Assembly (NCBI GenBank): GCA_021813875.1
Contig: JAKAJF010000004.1
Location: 1-23,104, forward strand
DNA length: 23,104 nucleotides
From: a bacterium
GTDB taxonomy: Bacteria > Patescibacteriota > Patescibacteriia > Patescibacteriales > JAKAJF01
Direction of reading: 5' to 3'
Numbering within the stretch: position 1 is the stretch's first letter; every line of letters starts with the position of its first letter. The notes beneath the pieces were generated by a model, which saw only the letters and a list, made by a program, of their open reading frames with translations, did no database searches and was not told where the DNA came from. The position numbers and the translations under genes were made by a program. This document shows positions 15,883 to 23,104 of the stretch, piece after piece.

Positions 15883-16896
15883 TCAACTTTTTAAGATTTT
15901 TTCCAGCAATCCGGTCTGTTCCTCGAGGGAAGGCATTTTTTGGACGAATTCAAAGCCATTTCCGGCAATTTTACGTCTTAAACTTTCATCCACTATCAAT
16001 TTTTCCAATTTATTTTTCAACTCTTCTTTGTTTCTTCTCTCCGCCACCATGGCCGTCTCCATATCAAAGGCGAAATCTCTCGATCCGCCGTTATTATAAG
16101 TCACCAAAGCGCACTTGCAATTCATGGCTTCGACCGAAGGCAGGCCGAAGCCTTCGTCCCAAGAAGGACAAAGGAATATCTCCGCGCTCGAAAAAATTTC
16201 TGCTAATTTTTCCTGGGGCGGGTTGAAATGATACTCGGCTTCAAAATCAAGCTCCTTCCTTCTGGCGCCGTATAGGACCATCTCAACCTGAGGATATCTG
16301 GCCTTCAACTCCTGGATGATTTCAACCCCTTCTCGCGATCCCTTCCATTCATAGCTATGATAGAGCATCAGGATCCTTGTCTTATTTTTATTTTTTTCCA
16401 CTTTCTTGAAATAAAAAGTTTTTTTATCAATAGAATTAATAAGTAAGGAGGCGTCAGCCCCAAAGTCATCTTTCAAAATATTTTTCAACCAGGTAGAGAC
16501 GACAATTTTTTTAAACGGAAGATGGTAGACCTGCTCGACCGACTTTGGATCTCCATGATAAAGCCTCTCATCATGCTGGATAAACTGGAACTTTTTACCC
16601 TTGGTCAGAGAGAGAGCCTTGGCCAGATCCGCCATTTTCCAAGAATCCGCTATTAAAACGTCGGCGTCTCTCAGACTACCTTCGTTTACTCGGGAGATCC
16701 TTTTGATCTTCCCTCGAAAATCAGGGAACCAATCCGGCCTTAACTTTATTAGATTTTTAAAATACCTCCTCGGACTATTTTCCGGAACATAGACGCAAAC
16801 GTCATAGCCTCTCGCAGCCAAGGAATCGGCATAATTCAGGCTTATTCTGATGCCTCCGGAAATTTTCAAGTGTGGCAATAAAAAATTGATCTTCAT
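15883..16896 (-). CDS. GT4 family glycosyltransferase
   Basis: A retaining GT-B glycosyltransferase, 337 residues. It has an N-terminal acceptor domain starting MKINFLLPHLKISGGIRI and a C-terminal donor domain with ILMLYHSYEWKG, LCPSWDEGFGLPSVEAM and the EX7E pair Glu248/Glu256. The SYEWKG form where many GT4 proteins have GRL..KKG is that of a group often found in rhamnan and O-antigen loci; I do not assign a donor. It overlaps the preceding glycosyltransferase by 4 bases. Confidence 0.92.
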   Translation of the reverse strand: MKINFLLPHLKISGGIRISLNYADSLAARGYDVCVYVPENSPRRYFKNLIKLRPDWFPDFRGKIKRISRVNEGSLRDADVLIADSWKMADLAKALSLTKGKKFQFIQHDERLYHGDPKSVEQVYHLPFKKIVVSTWLKNILKDDFGADASLLINSIDKKTFYFKKVEKNKNKTRILMLYHSYEWKGSREGVEIIQELKARYPQVEMVLYGARRKELDFEAEYHFNPPQEKLAEIFSSAEIFLCPSWDEGFGLPSVEAMNCKCALVTYNNGGSRDFAFDMETAMVAERRNKEELKNKLEKLIVDESLRRKIAGNGFEFVQKMPSLEEQTGLLEKILKS

Positions 16897-17942
16897 ATCT
16901 TTAGAAAAGGCAACAATTCTTTGATGACGATTTCCGGCTTCCCGGCTTCCGCGAACAATTTAAAAACTTCTTCTCCGATCATGATTCTCAGTTCTTTATC
17001 ATTCTTCAGTTCCAAGATCTTCCCGGCCAAATCCTCGGGATCAGCGACCTTACAAAGAAGGACATTCTTGCGGTCCGTAAAAAGTTCCCTTATGCCGGGA
17101 GTATCGGCGGTGATGATCGGCTTGCCCATGGCCATAGCTTCATAGATCTTATTAGGAATGACCCGCGCGGCCTTTTCGGTGTCTCCGAAGATTCCTAAAG
17201 AAACATCAGCTTCAGCTATAAGATCAGGAATTTTCTCGTAAGGCACCCTGTCCACAAACTCGACATTTGTCAGACCTAGTTCCCTTCCGAGCCGCCTCAT
17301 GCTATCGTAAGTCTGCCCCTTGCCTACGAGCCTGAATCTGATGTCCTTTTCTTTTTCCAGGATCTTGGCCGCTTTCAATATATGCTGGATTCCCTGCAGG
17401 GGGATATATTTGCCGTGGAAATGGACCAAAAAATCTTTATCATTTCTTTTCTCATTTCTGGGAAAGAAAAGCCGATCATCTGCCCCCACGAAAATTCGGA
17501 TGAATTTCTCTTCGTTCGTCCTGAAAGTCTGTGAAAAATATTTGATATGCTCATTAGTATCAAGGAGAATCTTATCAGCCAACAGGCAGCCGAGCCAATC
17601 GAGAGTCCAATAATAAAGAGCCTTCAGGCCGAAGGGGCGGGCCAGCTTCCTGTCATTTACCATTGTATCATAAAGCGAATAAAAGGCATCCCAAAGAATC
17701 TTTTTCTTGGTTAAAAACTTAGCCAGGATCAATGCTGAGCGGGAACGGTCTGACGAACCGACAATCATTAAATCGTAAGAAGACAGTTTGCGGTATTTTA
17801 AAAACAAATTTAAAAGCCCCCTGAATCCAGGCGCCTCCTCACGGCACTCTATAATTTCTATGCCATTTCTTCTTAACCCCTCGAGGATGACTCGATCTCT
17901 TATATATTGAGGATTATAGAATCCAAAATAACAAATCTTCAT
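16893..17942 (-). CDS. GT4 family glycosyltransferase
   Basis: A GT-B fold glycosyltransferase of 349 residues. The C-terminal donor domain shows VHFHGKYIPLQGI, RFRLVGKGQ and VIPNKIYEAMAMGKPIIT, with Glu268 as the donor-ribose-binding glutamate. The first Glu of a regular EX7E is not in standard spacing; the nearest is Glu256. The N-terminal half has the pattern MKICYFGFYNPQYIRD. Donor and acceptor are unknown. It overlaps both neighbours by 4 bases, so it is fully embedded in the operon. Confidence 0.9.
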   Translation of the reverse strand: MKICYFGFYNPQYIRDRVILEGLRRNGIEIIECREEAPGFRGLLNLFLKYRKLSSYDLMIVGSSDRSRSALILAKFLTKKKILWDAFYSLYDTMVNDRKLARPFGLKALYYWTLDWLGCLLADKILLDTNEHIKYFSQTFRTNEEKFIRIFVGADDRLFFPRNEKRNDKDFLVHFHGKYIPLQGIQHILKAAKILEKEKDIRFRLVGKGQTYDSMRRLGRELGLTNVEFVDRVPYEKIPDLIAEADVSLGIFGDTEKAARVIPNKIYEAMAMGKPIITADTPGIRELFTDRKNVLLCKVADPEDLAGKILELKNDKELRIMIGEEVFKLFAEAGKPEIVIKELLPFLKI

Positions 17943-19069
17943 CGGATTTCCTTTAGAAAATTAATTATCTTTCCCGCCCTTTTTTCCCAGGAATATTCCT
18001 TGGCACTCTCCAAGGCTTCTTTTGCGGCCGCATCGGCCGCACGATCATTATTCACGATAAAATTTATCCTTTCAAACAACTGATCAGGACTGTCGGGTCT
18101 GACAAAAAAACAATTTCTTTCATCCAAAATTTCCCGCAAACTGGGCAGATCGGAGGCGATTATCGGCTTGCCGCTCGCCAAGTATTCAAACATCTTGATC
18201 GGCGAGGTGTAAGCTTTAGATTCCTTGCTCTTCCCAGAGTTGGGAAGAAGCAAGATATCGGCGCATTTCAAAAATTTAGGTATCAATCCCTTGTCTTTAC
18301 GGCCTAAGAGCGAGATATTTCTTAAACTTCTCTCCTCCATTATCTTTCGATATTTTTTAAGATCCTCCTCTGTCCCGCCCACCAATACGAAAAGAAGCTT
18401 CTCATCCTTCGAAAGCGCGGCCGCCTCGATGATCGTATCTACGCCTTTCCAGCCGTATAAATGACCGACATACATGACAATCTTTCTATCAAGGGGCAAG
18501 CCGAAATTTTTTCTCAACTCCTCCTCATCTTCCTTGATGAGAAAGGCTCCCAGATCGACCCCATTAGGCGCGACCAAAGTCCGGAAATGATTTTTTTCGA
18601 ATTCCGCCTCCGTACCCCGGGAGTTACAGATGACGGCCGAGGCTCTTTTTAAAAAAAACTTGAAAAGTTTTTCCTTGCTCTGCGGCCAACTATGAGCGTC
18701 ATAAATAACTTTACGACCCTTCAAGCCGAACAGCCAGACCAATTCCGGATTCCTGGTATAGATCAGGGCGCCTTTATCGAGCTTTTTAAAAATCAGGCTC
18801 AAGAAAAAAGAGAAGCTCTGGAGATAAAAAGCCGCCTTTTTAAAGAGGGGCAATCTCAGGAAATCCAGGCAGAATATCTTTTTGATCCGGAAGTTCCTCT
18901 CCAGGCCATAAAATTCAAAGACGTCCCTGCCGATATCGTTGGCCCTCCTGGGGACCCACAATTCCACTTCCGATCCCGCCTTCGCGAATTCGGAACACAT
19001 CTTGCCGATCTGGAAACCATGGGCTTTCTCGGTCGGGATGCGGGCATTGACGATGTAATAAAGTTTCAT
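17939..19069 (-). CDS. GT4 family glycosyltransferase
   Basis: A GT-B fold glycosyltransferase of 376 residues. Its N-terminal domain starts MKLYYIVNARIPTEKAHGFQ, resembling WbuB-like and group 1 transferases. The donor domain shows VMYVGHLYGWKGVD, VLVGGTEEDL and SPIKMFEYLASGKPII with Glu295. Donor and linkage are unknown. It begins one base after the P-loop protein stop... the order on the minus strand is P-loop gene, TGA-T-ATG, this gene. It overlaps the next glycosyltransferase by 4 bases. Confidence 0.92.
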   Translation of the reverse strand: MKLYYIVNARIPTEKAHGFQIGKMCSEFAKAGSEVELWVPRRANDIGRDVFEFYGLERNFRIKKIFCLDFLRLPLFKKAAFYLQSFSFFLSLIFKKLDKGALIYTRNPELVWLFGLKGRKVIYDAHSWPQSKEKLFKFFLKRASAVICNSRGTEAEFEKNHFRTLVAPNGVDLGAFLIKEDEEELRKNFGLPLDRKIVMYVGHLYGWKGVDTIIEAAALSKDEKLLFVLVGGTEEDLKKYRKIMEERSLRNISLLGRKDKGLIPKFLKCADILLLPNSGKSKESKAYTSPIKMFEYLASGKPIIASDLPSLREILDERNCFFVRPDSPDQLFERINFIVNNDRAADAAAKEALESAKEYSWEKRAGKIINFLKEIR

Positions 19070-19070
19070 A

Positions 19071-19640
19071 TCAATCTCTGATGATTTTAAAATTAAGATT
19101 TTTCTCTCCCTCCAATATCTTTAAGAACAACTCATGGTTACCCCTCATTATGGCTTCCCAGCGGGAAGCGTCCTCACCCAAAGTTTCCCTCCCCAAATAA
19201 CCCCTCTCCTTTACGCGCCTCTGCCTTTCTTCTTCCGGCAGGTCAAAAACGATCAAGCCGTCCGGTTTCGGGAAACTCTTCACGATCGCCCGGAGCTCGT
19301 CCTCGGACAAGACCCGGTCGAAGATCGATAAGATATTCTGGAAGAAACTTTGATCCAGGATGGCTCTCTTGTACCGGCCGGCCTTCATATATTTAGCATT
19401 ATAATGGAAGAAGCTATTCATCAATTTATAATAAAAGATCCGAGGGGTCTTTGAATTCCTCAAGATTTTAAAAAAAGTCTTCAAGAAAAAGGCCGGATTC
19501 TTGAAAAGAAAGGCCAGGTTATAAAAGAACAGTTCCTTATTGCTCCTGATCTTTATTATCTGGAAATCTTCCGCCTCCGCCTTCTTCCGGGCCGCCGTCG
19601 TCTTACCCGAGCCGGGCAGGCCGTAAAATTCGATCATCAT
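19071..19640 (-). CDS. small P-loop kinase-like protein of unknown substrate
   Basis: A 189-residue P-loop NTPase. Walker A is GLPGSGKTT at residues 7-15, directly after the first strand MIEFY. A kinase-like acidic strand ILDQSFFQN (94-102) may position the phosphate acceptor, and DLPEEERQRRVKERGY (133-148) resembles the LID region of thymidylate- and adenylate-kinase-like enzymes. The lysine- and phenylalanine-rich middle (about 35-90) is unusual. It could phosphorylate a sugar, lipid or nucleotide in the glycan pathway, but nothing in the sequence fixes this. It overlaps the preceding methyltransferase by 4 bases and leads into a GT4 gene after one base. Confidence 0.8.
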   Translation of the reverse strand: MMIEFYGLPGSGKTTAARKKAEAEDFQIIKIRSNKELFFYNLAFLFKNPAFFLKTFFKILRNSKTPRIFYYKLMNSFFHYNAKYMKAGRYKRAILDQSFFQNILSIFDRVLSEDELRAIVKSFPKPDGLIVFDLPEEERQRRVKERGYLGRETLGEDASRWEAIMRGNHELFLKILEGEKNLNFKIIRD

Positions 19641-20371
19641 ATCTTTTTGAAAGAGACGGCGTAAGATTCGGAGACGAATCCGCTCAAAAAATTCAACCTC
19701 ATGCCGCGGAAGAACCTGTAAATGAGCTTATTCAGACCGACCCAGCGGAAGACGGGGACGACGATGATGGCCGGAAAGATCTCGATGTCTCCGGCTCCCA
19801 GCGCTCCGAGGATGTCCTTGAGCCGGGAGGGAGATATCTGTCCGCGGTGCATCTCCGGTATCTTTCTTCCGATAATCTTATAGCGCCAATATTTAGGAGT
19901 TTTGGTTATCATAAAGCCCCGGCCGCCATTTTCCAAAAGAGCCATGATTTTCCCCGCCGCCCCTTCCTTGTCCGGCAGGTACTCAAAGGCCCGCGAGGAG
20001 AAGAATAAATCATATTTTCTCCCAGGGACGAAGGTCGAGAAATCAGCCTCGAAAAAATTGATATTTTCCTCTCCGGCAAGATTATCTTGGGCCAATTTGA
20101 GCATCTCCGAAGAGATGTCCACCAAGTCGAAAGAAGCCTCCGGATCATGCCGGAGAAGGATCTTCGTCCAAGTTCCGGGGCCAGGTCCCAATTCCAAGCA
20201 GCTCTTGAAAGAAAAGCCGCCTCCAAGAAGATGCCTCGTGATTGAATCTTTGGTCATCTCGTAGCCGGCACGCGCCTGCTCGGTCCTGAACCAGCGATTC
20301 TCCTCGTATCTGCCCTGAAGCTTATTTCCTACCAGCTCGTTATAAGTCGTTTTGATCTTTTCAGTCTCCAT
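19637..20371 (-). CDS. class I SAM-dependent methyltransferase
   Basis: A 244-residue methyltransferase with motif I CLELGPGPGTWTKILL (58-73), DLVDISSEMLKLA (about 82-94) and FFEADFSTF for adenine binding. The segment YDLFFSSRAFEYLPDKEG is the Methyltransf_11/25-like post-II region. The acceptor is unknown. It overlaps the upstream glycosyltransferase by 11 bases and the downstream P-loop gene by 4. Its base composition is visibly richer in G+C than the genes from 8640 to about 19000. Confidence 0.88.
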   Translation of the reverse strand: METEKIKTTYNELVGNKLQGRYEENRWFRTEQARAGYEMTKDSITRHLLGGGFSFKSCLELGPGPGTWTKILLRHDPEASFDLVDISSEMLKLAQDNLAGEENINFFEADFSTFVPGRKYDLFFSSRAFEYLPDKEGAAGKIMALLENGGRGFMITKTPKYWRYKIIGRKIPEMHRGQISPSRLKDILGALGAGDIEIFPAIIVVPVFRWVGLNKLIYRFFRGMRLNFLSGFVSESYAVSFKKI

Positions 20372-21428
20372 AAAAACGTGAAATTTTAGTTATTAAAGAT
20401 TTAAGACTATGCTCGGCGACCACTTTCTCCCTCAATTCTTCTCCCAATCTTCCCAAGACCTCGCCTTCCGCATGGATCATCCTTTCCGCCTTCTCCGCCA
20501 ACTCGGCCGAGTTTCCCGGCGCGTACATCAGCTTCCCTCCGTATCCGCCCAACAAGTCAGCAAAGGCCCGGTTGCAGGTCATCACCGGAAGCCCGAAGGA
20601 CATGGCCTCCAGAACCGCCTTATCCAAGCTGCCGGTGCCGCTCATATTGACGAATAGGTCGGCCTCCTCCAGATAGCCGGCCAAATCCCGATAAGCCGCC
20701 GGACCCGGAAAACGGAAGACTTCCCGGAGCTTCTTCTCCCGGACCAGATCTTGCAGGCCGTCCAGATATTTTTGCTGTTCCGGAGTGCCGATGCCGCCGA
20801 CATCCTCGACCGCTATCCGCTCTCCCCGACCGATAAGCTCAGCCGCCGCCTTGATCAGGACTTCATGGTTCTTGACCGGTGAGATTCTCCCGTAAGTCAT
20901 GATCTTAAAGGGCTCATGTTTCCTATAACCATCCTTGCGGCGGAAGAACCCGGTATCTATCCCCTGCCCGACGATTCTCTTCTTGCCGCTTTCCAGCCCG
21001 CAGCCGTCTTCCGTCGAGGTAAAGATATGATCGGCCAGCTTTGCCGCCAAGCGCAGGCTCAAGGGCGTGGAACCATGGGCGTACCAGATGCCGATCTTTT
21101 TCCTGCCGAACCGCCAGACCGGCCAGCCCAACAATGCGTAGATCTGGTTCATATGCACGAAGACGGCGTCATACTCATTCCGCAATTTCCAGATCAAACG
21201 ATAAAAATTAAAAAGATAGATGAGCTTTTTAAACCTGTTCGAGCCATATCTTTCCTTCCCGAGACTGAACACCCGGACATCGGCCGGCAGATTCACGGCG
21301 CCGCGCTCGAGACAGATGACCGAAACCCCGTCCCAGTTTTTGGCGAATTCTTCGATCCAATAATGGAAGAACCCCAGCTGGTCATCGTCCAAATCGACCC
21401 TTTGCGTTATTAGAAGGATCTTTTTCAT
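20361..21428 (-). CDS. GT4 family glycosyltransferase
   Basis: A GT-B fold glycosyltransferase of 355 residues. It shows YAHGSTPLSLRLAAKLADHI in the first domain, then a donor domain with MTYGRISPVKNHEVLI (177-192) and GTGSLDKAVLEAMSFGLPVM with Glu274; the first Glu of EX7E is replaced by Gly266 in this sub-group. Donor sugar unknown. It starts one base after the radical SAM gene (TAA-G-ATG). Confidence 0.92.
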   Translation of the reverse strand: MKKILLITQRVDLDDDQLGFFHYWIEEFAKNWDGVSVICLERGAVNLPADVRVFSLGKERYGSNRFKKLIYLFNFYRLIWKLRNEYDAVFVHMNQIYALLGWPVWRFGRKKIGIWYAHGSTPLSLRLAAKLADHIFTSTEDGCGLESGKKRIVGQGIDTGFFRRKDGYRKHEPFKIMTYGRISPVKNHEVLIKAAAELIGRGERIAVEDVGGIGTPEQQKYLDGLQDLVREKKLREVFRFPGPAAYRDLAGYLEEADLFVNMSGTGSLDKAVLEAMSFGLPVMTCNRAFADLLGGYGGKLMYAPGNSAELAEKAERMIHAEGEVLGRLGEELREKVVAEHSLKSLITKISRFYGD

Positions 21429-21429
21429 C

Positions 21430-22530
21430 TTAAAATAAAGAAATGATCTTATTGATCAGGACCTTCTTCAAGAACAGGAGCGGGAAGATGCTATTGACGG
21501 TGCAGGAATCGCAACCCTCGCAATTAAAGCTTCCCCGTTCGTGCTCCGAGAGGCATCTTTCCCTCTTGTCTTTCTTATAGATAGCCTCGATATTCTCTTC
21601 CTTGATGTTTCCCAAAATCGAGCTCGGCAGAGGGTTATTAGAACAGAGATAGGCCGTTCCGTCCCAATTGATGGCCAATCCTTTGAGATAGACGCAAGGC
21701 TTCTTCAATTCAAATTTACCCAAGATCCGATCAAGCCAGCCCATCTTTCTCCTTGAAGCGTCCCTGGTGCCGGCCCAGTTATGCGGTTCATAGATAAAAG
21801 AGGTCATGAATTTCAAACCCTGGAGCTGTTTGCGCCAAAATCTGACGTAACGGACACGGTTTAGAAAAGAGACGTTGCCGACGTCCACGAAGTGAATATT
21901 GAAGATCGCCCGCGATTTCTTCCGCCTGGCCAGATCCAAGAAATATAAGATGTTCTCCTTGGCCTGGTTGAACTTATCGACCCCCTTGCCGGCCAGGTAT
22001 TCCTTCCCGGTAAACCCGTCCATAGACATCTCGATGGCCTCGAAATCATAATCCGAAATTTTCTCCGCCAATTCCTTATTGAGGACGATGCCGTTGGTGG
22101 ACAGGCGCATCTTGAAACCCGCCTTGGCGGCCAGCTCGATCATTTCCAGTATCTGCGGATGGAGCAAGGGCTCACCCCAGAGGGCGAATCCCATCTCCTT
22201 GATGCCATGGTCGAGGCACCACCGAACAATCGTCCTGAACAGATCCATCTCCATGTAGCCGGAACCGCCGGCATGGATGTATTCCCTCGGGCAATAGGTG
22301 CAGCGGGCGGCGCAGCGATTGGTCACGCCAATCCTCAAGACGGGCGGATAGTCCTGCTGCCGGCATTTATACCGCCCCTGGCCGTCCAATAAATAATTGA
22401 TTTTGCGGCTGTGCTTCAAGAGGAATCTTTCAATAAAGTTATAACCCCTCTTACCCTTTTTCTTGATTATCGGGGAGGGCTCGGCGACGGTATTCAGAAT
22501 TCCTCCTCGCTCGTCATATTTTATCTCCAT
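21430..22530 (-). CDS. radical SAM protein with SPASM-type C-terminal domain
   Basis: A 366-residue radical SAM enzyme. The cluster-binding motif is C73-x3-C77-x2-C80 (NRCAARCTYCPRE), followed by GFALWGEPLLHP as the GGE-like SAM-binding motif and LSTNGIVL. The C-terminal part has cysteines at 279, 296, 326, 337, 340 and 343, with the spacing G-x4-C before Cys296 and C-x2-C-x2-C near the end. This fits a SPASM/twitch domain holding extra iron-sulfur clusters. An N-terminal extension of about 60 residues precedes the core and the C-terminus is hydrophobic (about 345-366). Family members modify peptides or sugars; here it lies between two glycosyltransferases with no small peptide gene in view, so a sugar or lipid-linked substrate is plausible. 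The reaction is unknown. Confidence 0.88.
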   Translation of the reverse strand: MEIKYDERGGILNTVAEPSPIIKKKGKRGYNFIERFLLKHSRKINYLLDGQGRYKCRQQDYPPVLRIGVTNRCAARCTYCPREYIHAGGSGYMEMDLFRTIVRWCLDHGIKEMGFALWGEPLLHPQILEMIELAAKAGFKMRLSTNGIVLNKELAEKISDYDFEAIEMSMDGFTGKEYLAGKGVDKFNQAKENILYFLDLARRKKSRAIFNIHFVDVGNVSFLNRVRYVRFWRKQLQGLKFMTSFIYEPHNWAGTRDASRRKMGWLDRILGKFELKKPCVYLKGLAINWDGTAYLCSNNPLPSSILGNIKEENIEAIYKKDKRERCLSEHERGSFNCEGCDSCTVNSIFPLLFLKKVLINKIISLF

Positions 22531-22536
22531 ACATTT

Positions 22537-23104
22537 TTATCTTAAGGAATTTTCCCAGCTTCGTTTATATAAATTTAATTTTTTCTCCTTATCCTCGGCA
22601 CGCACCACATCCTCCCTCAGATTCTCCCCCAGATTCCTCGCCCATCCCGGATCCGACAAGATCCTGGAAAGGCCGGCGCCGAAACTCGCGGGGTCGCCCA
22701 CCGGAACCACCAGGCCGTTCTTCCCGTCCTTCACGATCTCTCGGGCGCAGCCGACGTCTGTCATGATGACCGGCAGGCCGAACATCCCGGCCTCGATGAT
22801 GACCCGCCCCCAACCCTCATAATTGGAAGATAGCAGATAGGCGTCGGCTTGTGAATAATAGTAATCGACATCCTCGGTCCAGTCCTTGAAGACCACCTTC
22901 TCGCCGACTCCCCATCTTTTGGCGGCGGCTTCCAACCTCTCCTTTTCAGGACCCCTGCCCACCAACAATAGGCGAGTCTGGGGGAAATCCGCGGAAATCT
23001 TCGAAAAAGCTTCAATCATCAGACCTAAATTTTTCTGTTTAACGAAACGGGCCACGGAAAGGAAGAGAAAATCATCTTTAAAGATCTCCCGCGCCTTAGA
23101 TCGG
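22537..23104 (-). CDS. GT4 family glycosyltransferase, 5' end beyond the window
   Basis: The C-terminal donor domain of a GT-B glycosyltransferase. The reading frame stays open to the right edge. A GTG at 23055 could be taken as a start, but the residues before it (DDFLFLSVARF) are standard GT4 sequence, so the gene continues beyond 23104 and the GTG is an internal Val. The visible part shows SVARFVKQKNLGLMIEAF, LLLVGRGPEKERL and SSNYEGWGRVIIEAGMFGLP with an intact EX7E pair. It ends six bases before the radical SAM gene, so it belongs to the same operon, whose promoter is not in the window. Confidence 0.93.
   Translation of the reverse strand, partial: RSKAREIFKDDFLFLSVARFVKQKNLGLMIEAFSKISADFPQTRLLLVGRGPEKERLEAAAKRWGVGEKVVFKDWTEDVDYYYSQADAYLLSSNYEGWGRVIIEAGMFGLPVIMTDVGCAREIVKDGKNGLVVPVGDPASFGAGLSRILSDPGWARNLGENLREDVVRAEDKEKKLNLYKRSWENSLR

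Noticed and set aside
23053..23055. GTG at 23055 as the true start of the last glycosyltransferase
   Set aside because: Codons upstream to the window edge encode normal GT4 donor-domain sequence in frame, so the gene is truncated by the window, not short.
1..23104. TGA recoded as glycine (Gracilibacteria/SR1 code)
   Set aside because: TGA ends several full-length genes at their expected C-termini and forms stop-start junctions, for example at 8637, 15883 and 19071.

Overview
The window reads as chromosome of a small-genome bacterium of the Candidate Phyla Radiation / Patescibacteria type, most likely Parcubacteria-like. The signs are an extra segment of about 20 residues in SecA, frr lying next to rseP without the uppS-cdsA-dxr genes that usually separate them, a lipoprotein made of Asp-box repeats, very tight gene packing and few recognisable Shine-Dalgarno sites. 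TGA acts as an ordinary stop, so the Gracilibacteria/SR1 code does not apply. The phylum call is inference; there is no rRNA gene here.

Left part (1-7200), all on the minus strand, is housekeeping. secA stands alone between two intrinsic terminators. Upstream of it a five-gene unit runs holB, beta-propeller lipoprotein, frr, rseP, hpf, from a strong promoter at about 7205-7232 to a terminator at 2973-3004. It combines clamp loading, ribosome recycling and hibernation, and membrane proteolysis.

Middle (7201-8639): a 79-base divergent intergenic region carries two back-to-back sigma70-like promoters. Each -10 box ends six bases before an ATG, so both transcripts are predicted to be leaderless or nearly so. 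The plus-strand gene is a membrane polyprenyl-phosphate sugar-1-phosphate transferase, the usual first enzyme of lipid-linked surface polysaccharide synthesis.

Right part (8640-23104) is one packed minus-strand operon of 15 genes that enters from beyond the right edge. It encodes seven glycosyltransferases (six GT4-like, one GT2), four SAM methyltransferase domains, a Wzx-type flippase, a radical SAM/SPASM protein, a small P-loop kinase-like protein, and a 3-amino-3,6-dideoxyhexose module made of a methyltransferase-FdtA-like isomerase fusion followed by a DegT-family aminotransferase. Together these would build, methylate and flip a lipid-linked oligosaccharide carrying a 3-amino sugar. No Wzy polymerase and no RmlA/RmlB genes are seen in the window. 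The last glycosyltransferase of the operon is split by a one-base frameshift. Base composition changes sharply along the operon, suggesting a mosaic origin.

The longest stretch without a gene is about 120 bases (2892-3010). No tRNA, rRNA, CRISPR array or insertion sequence was seen.
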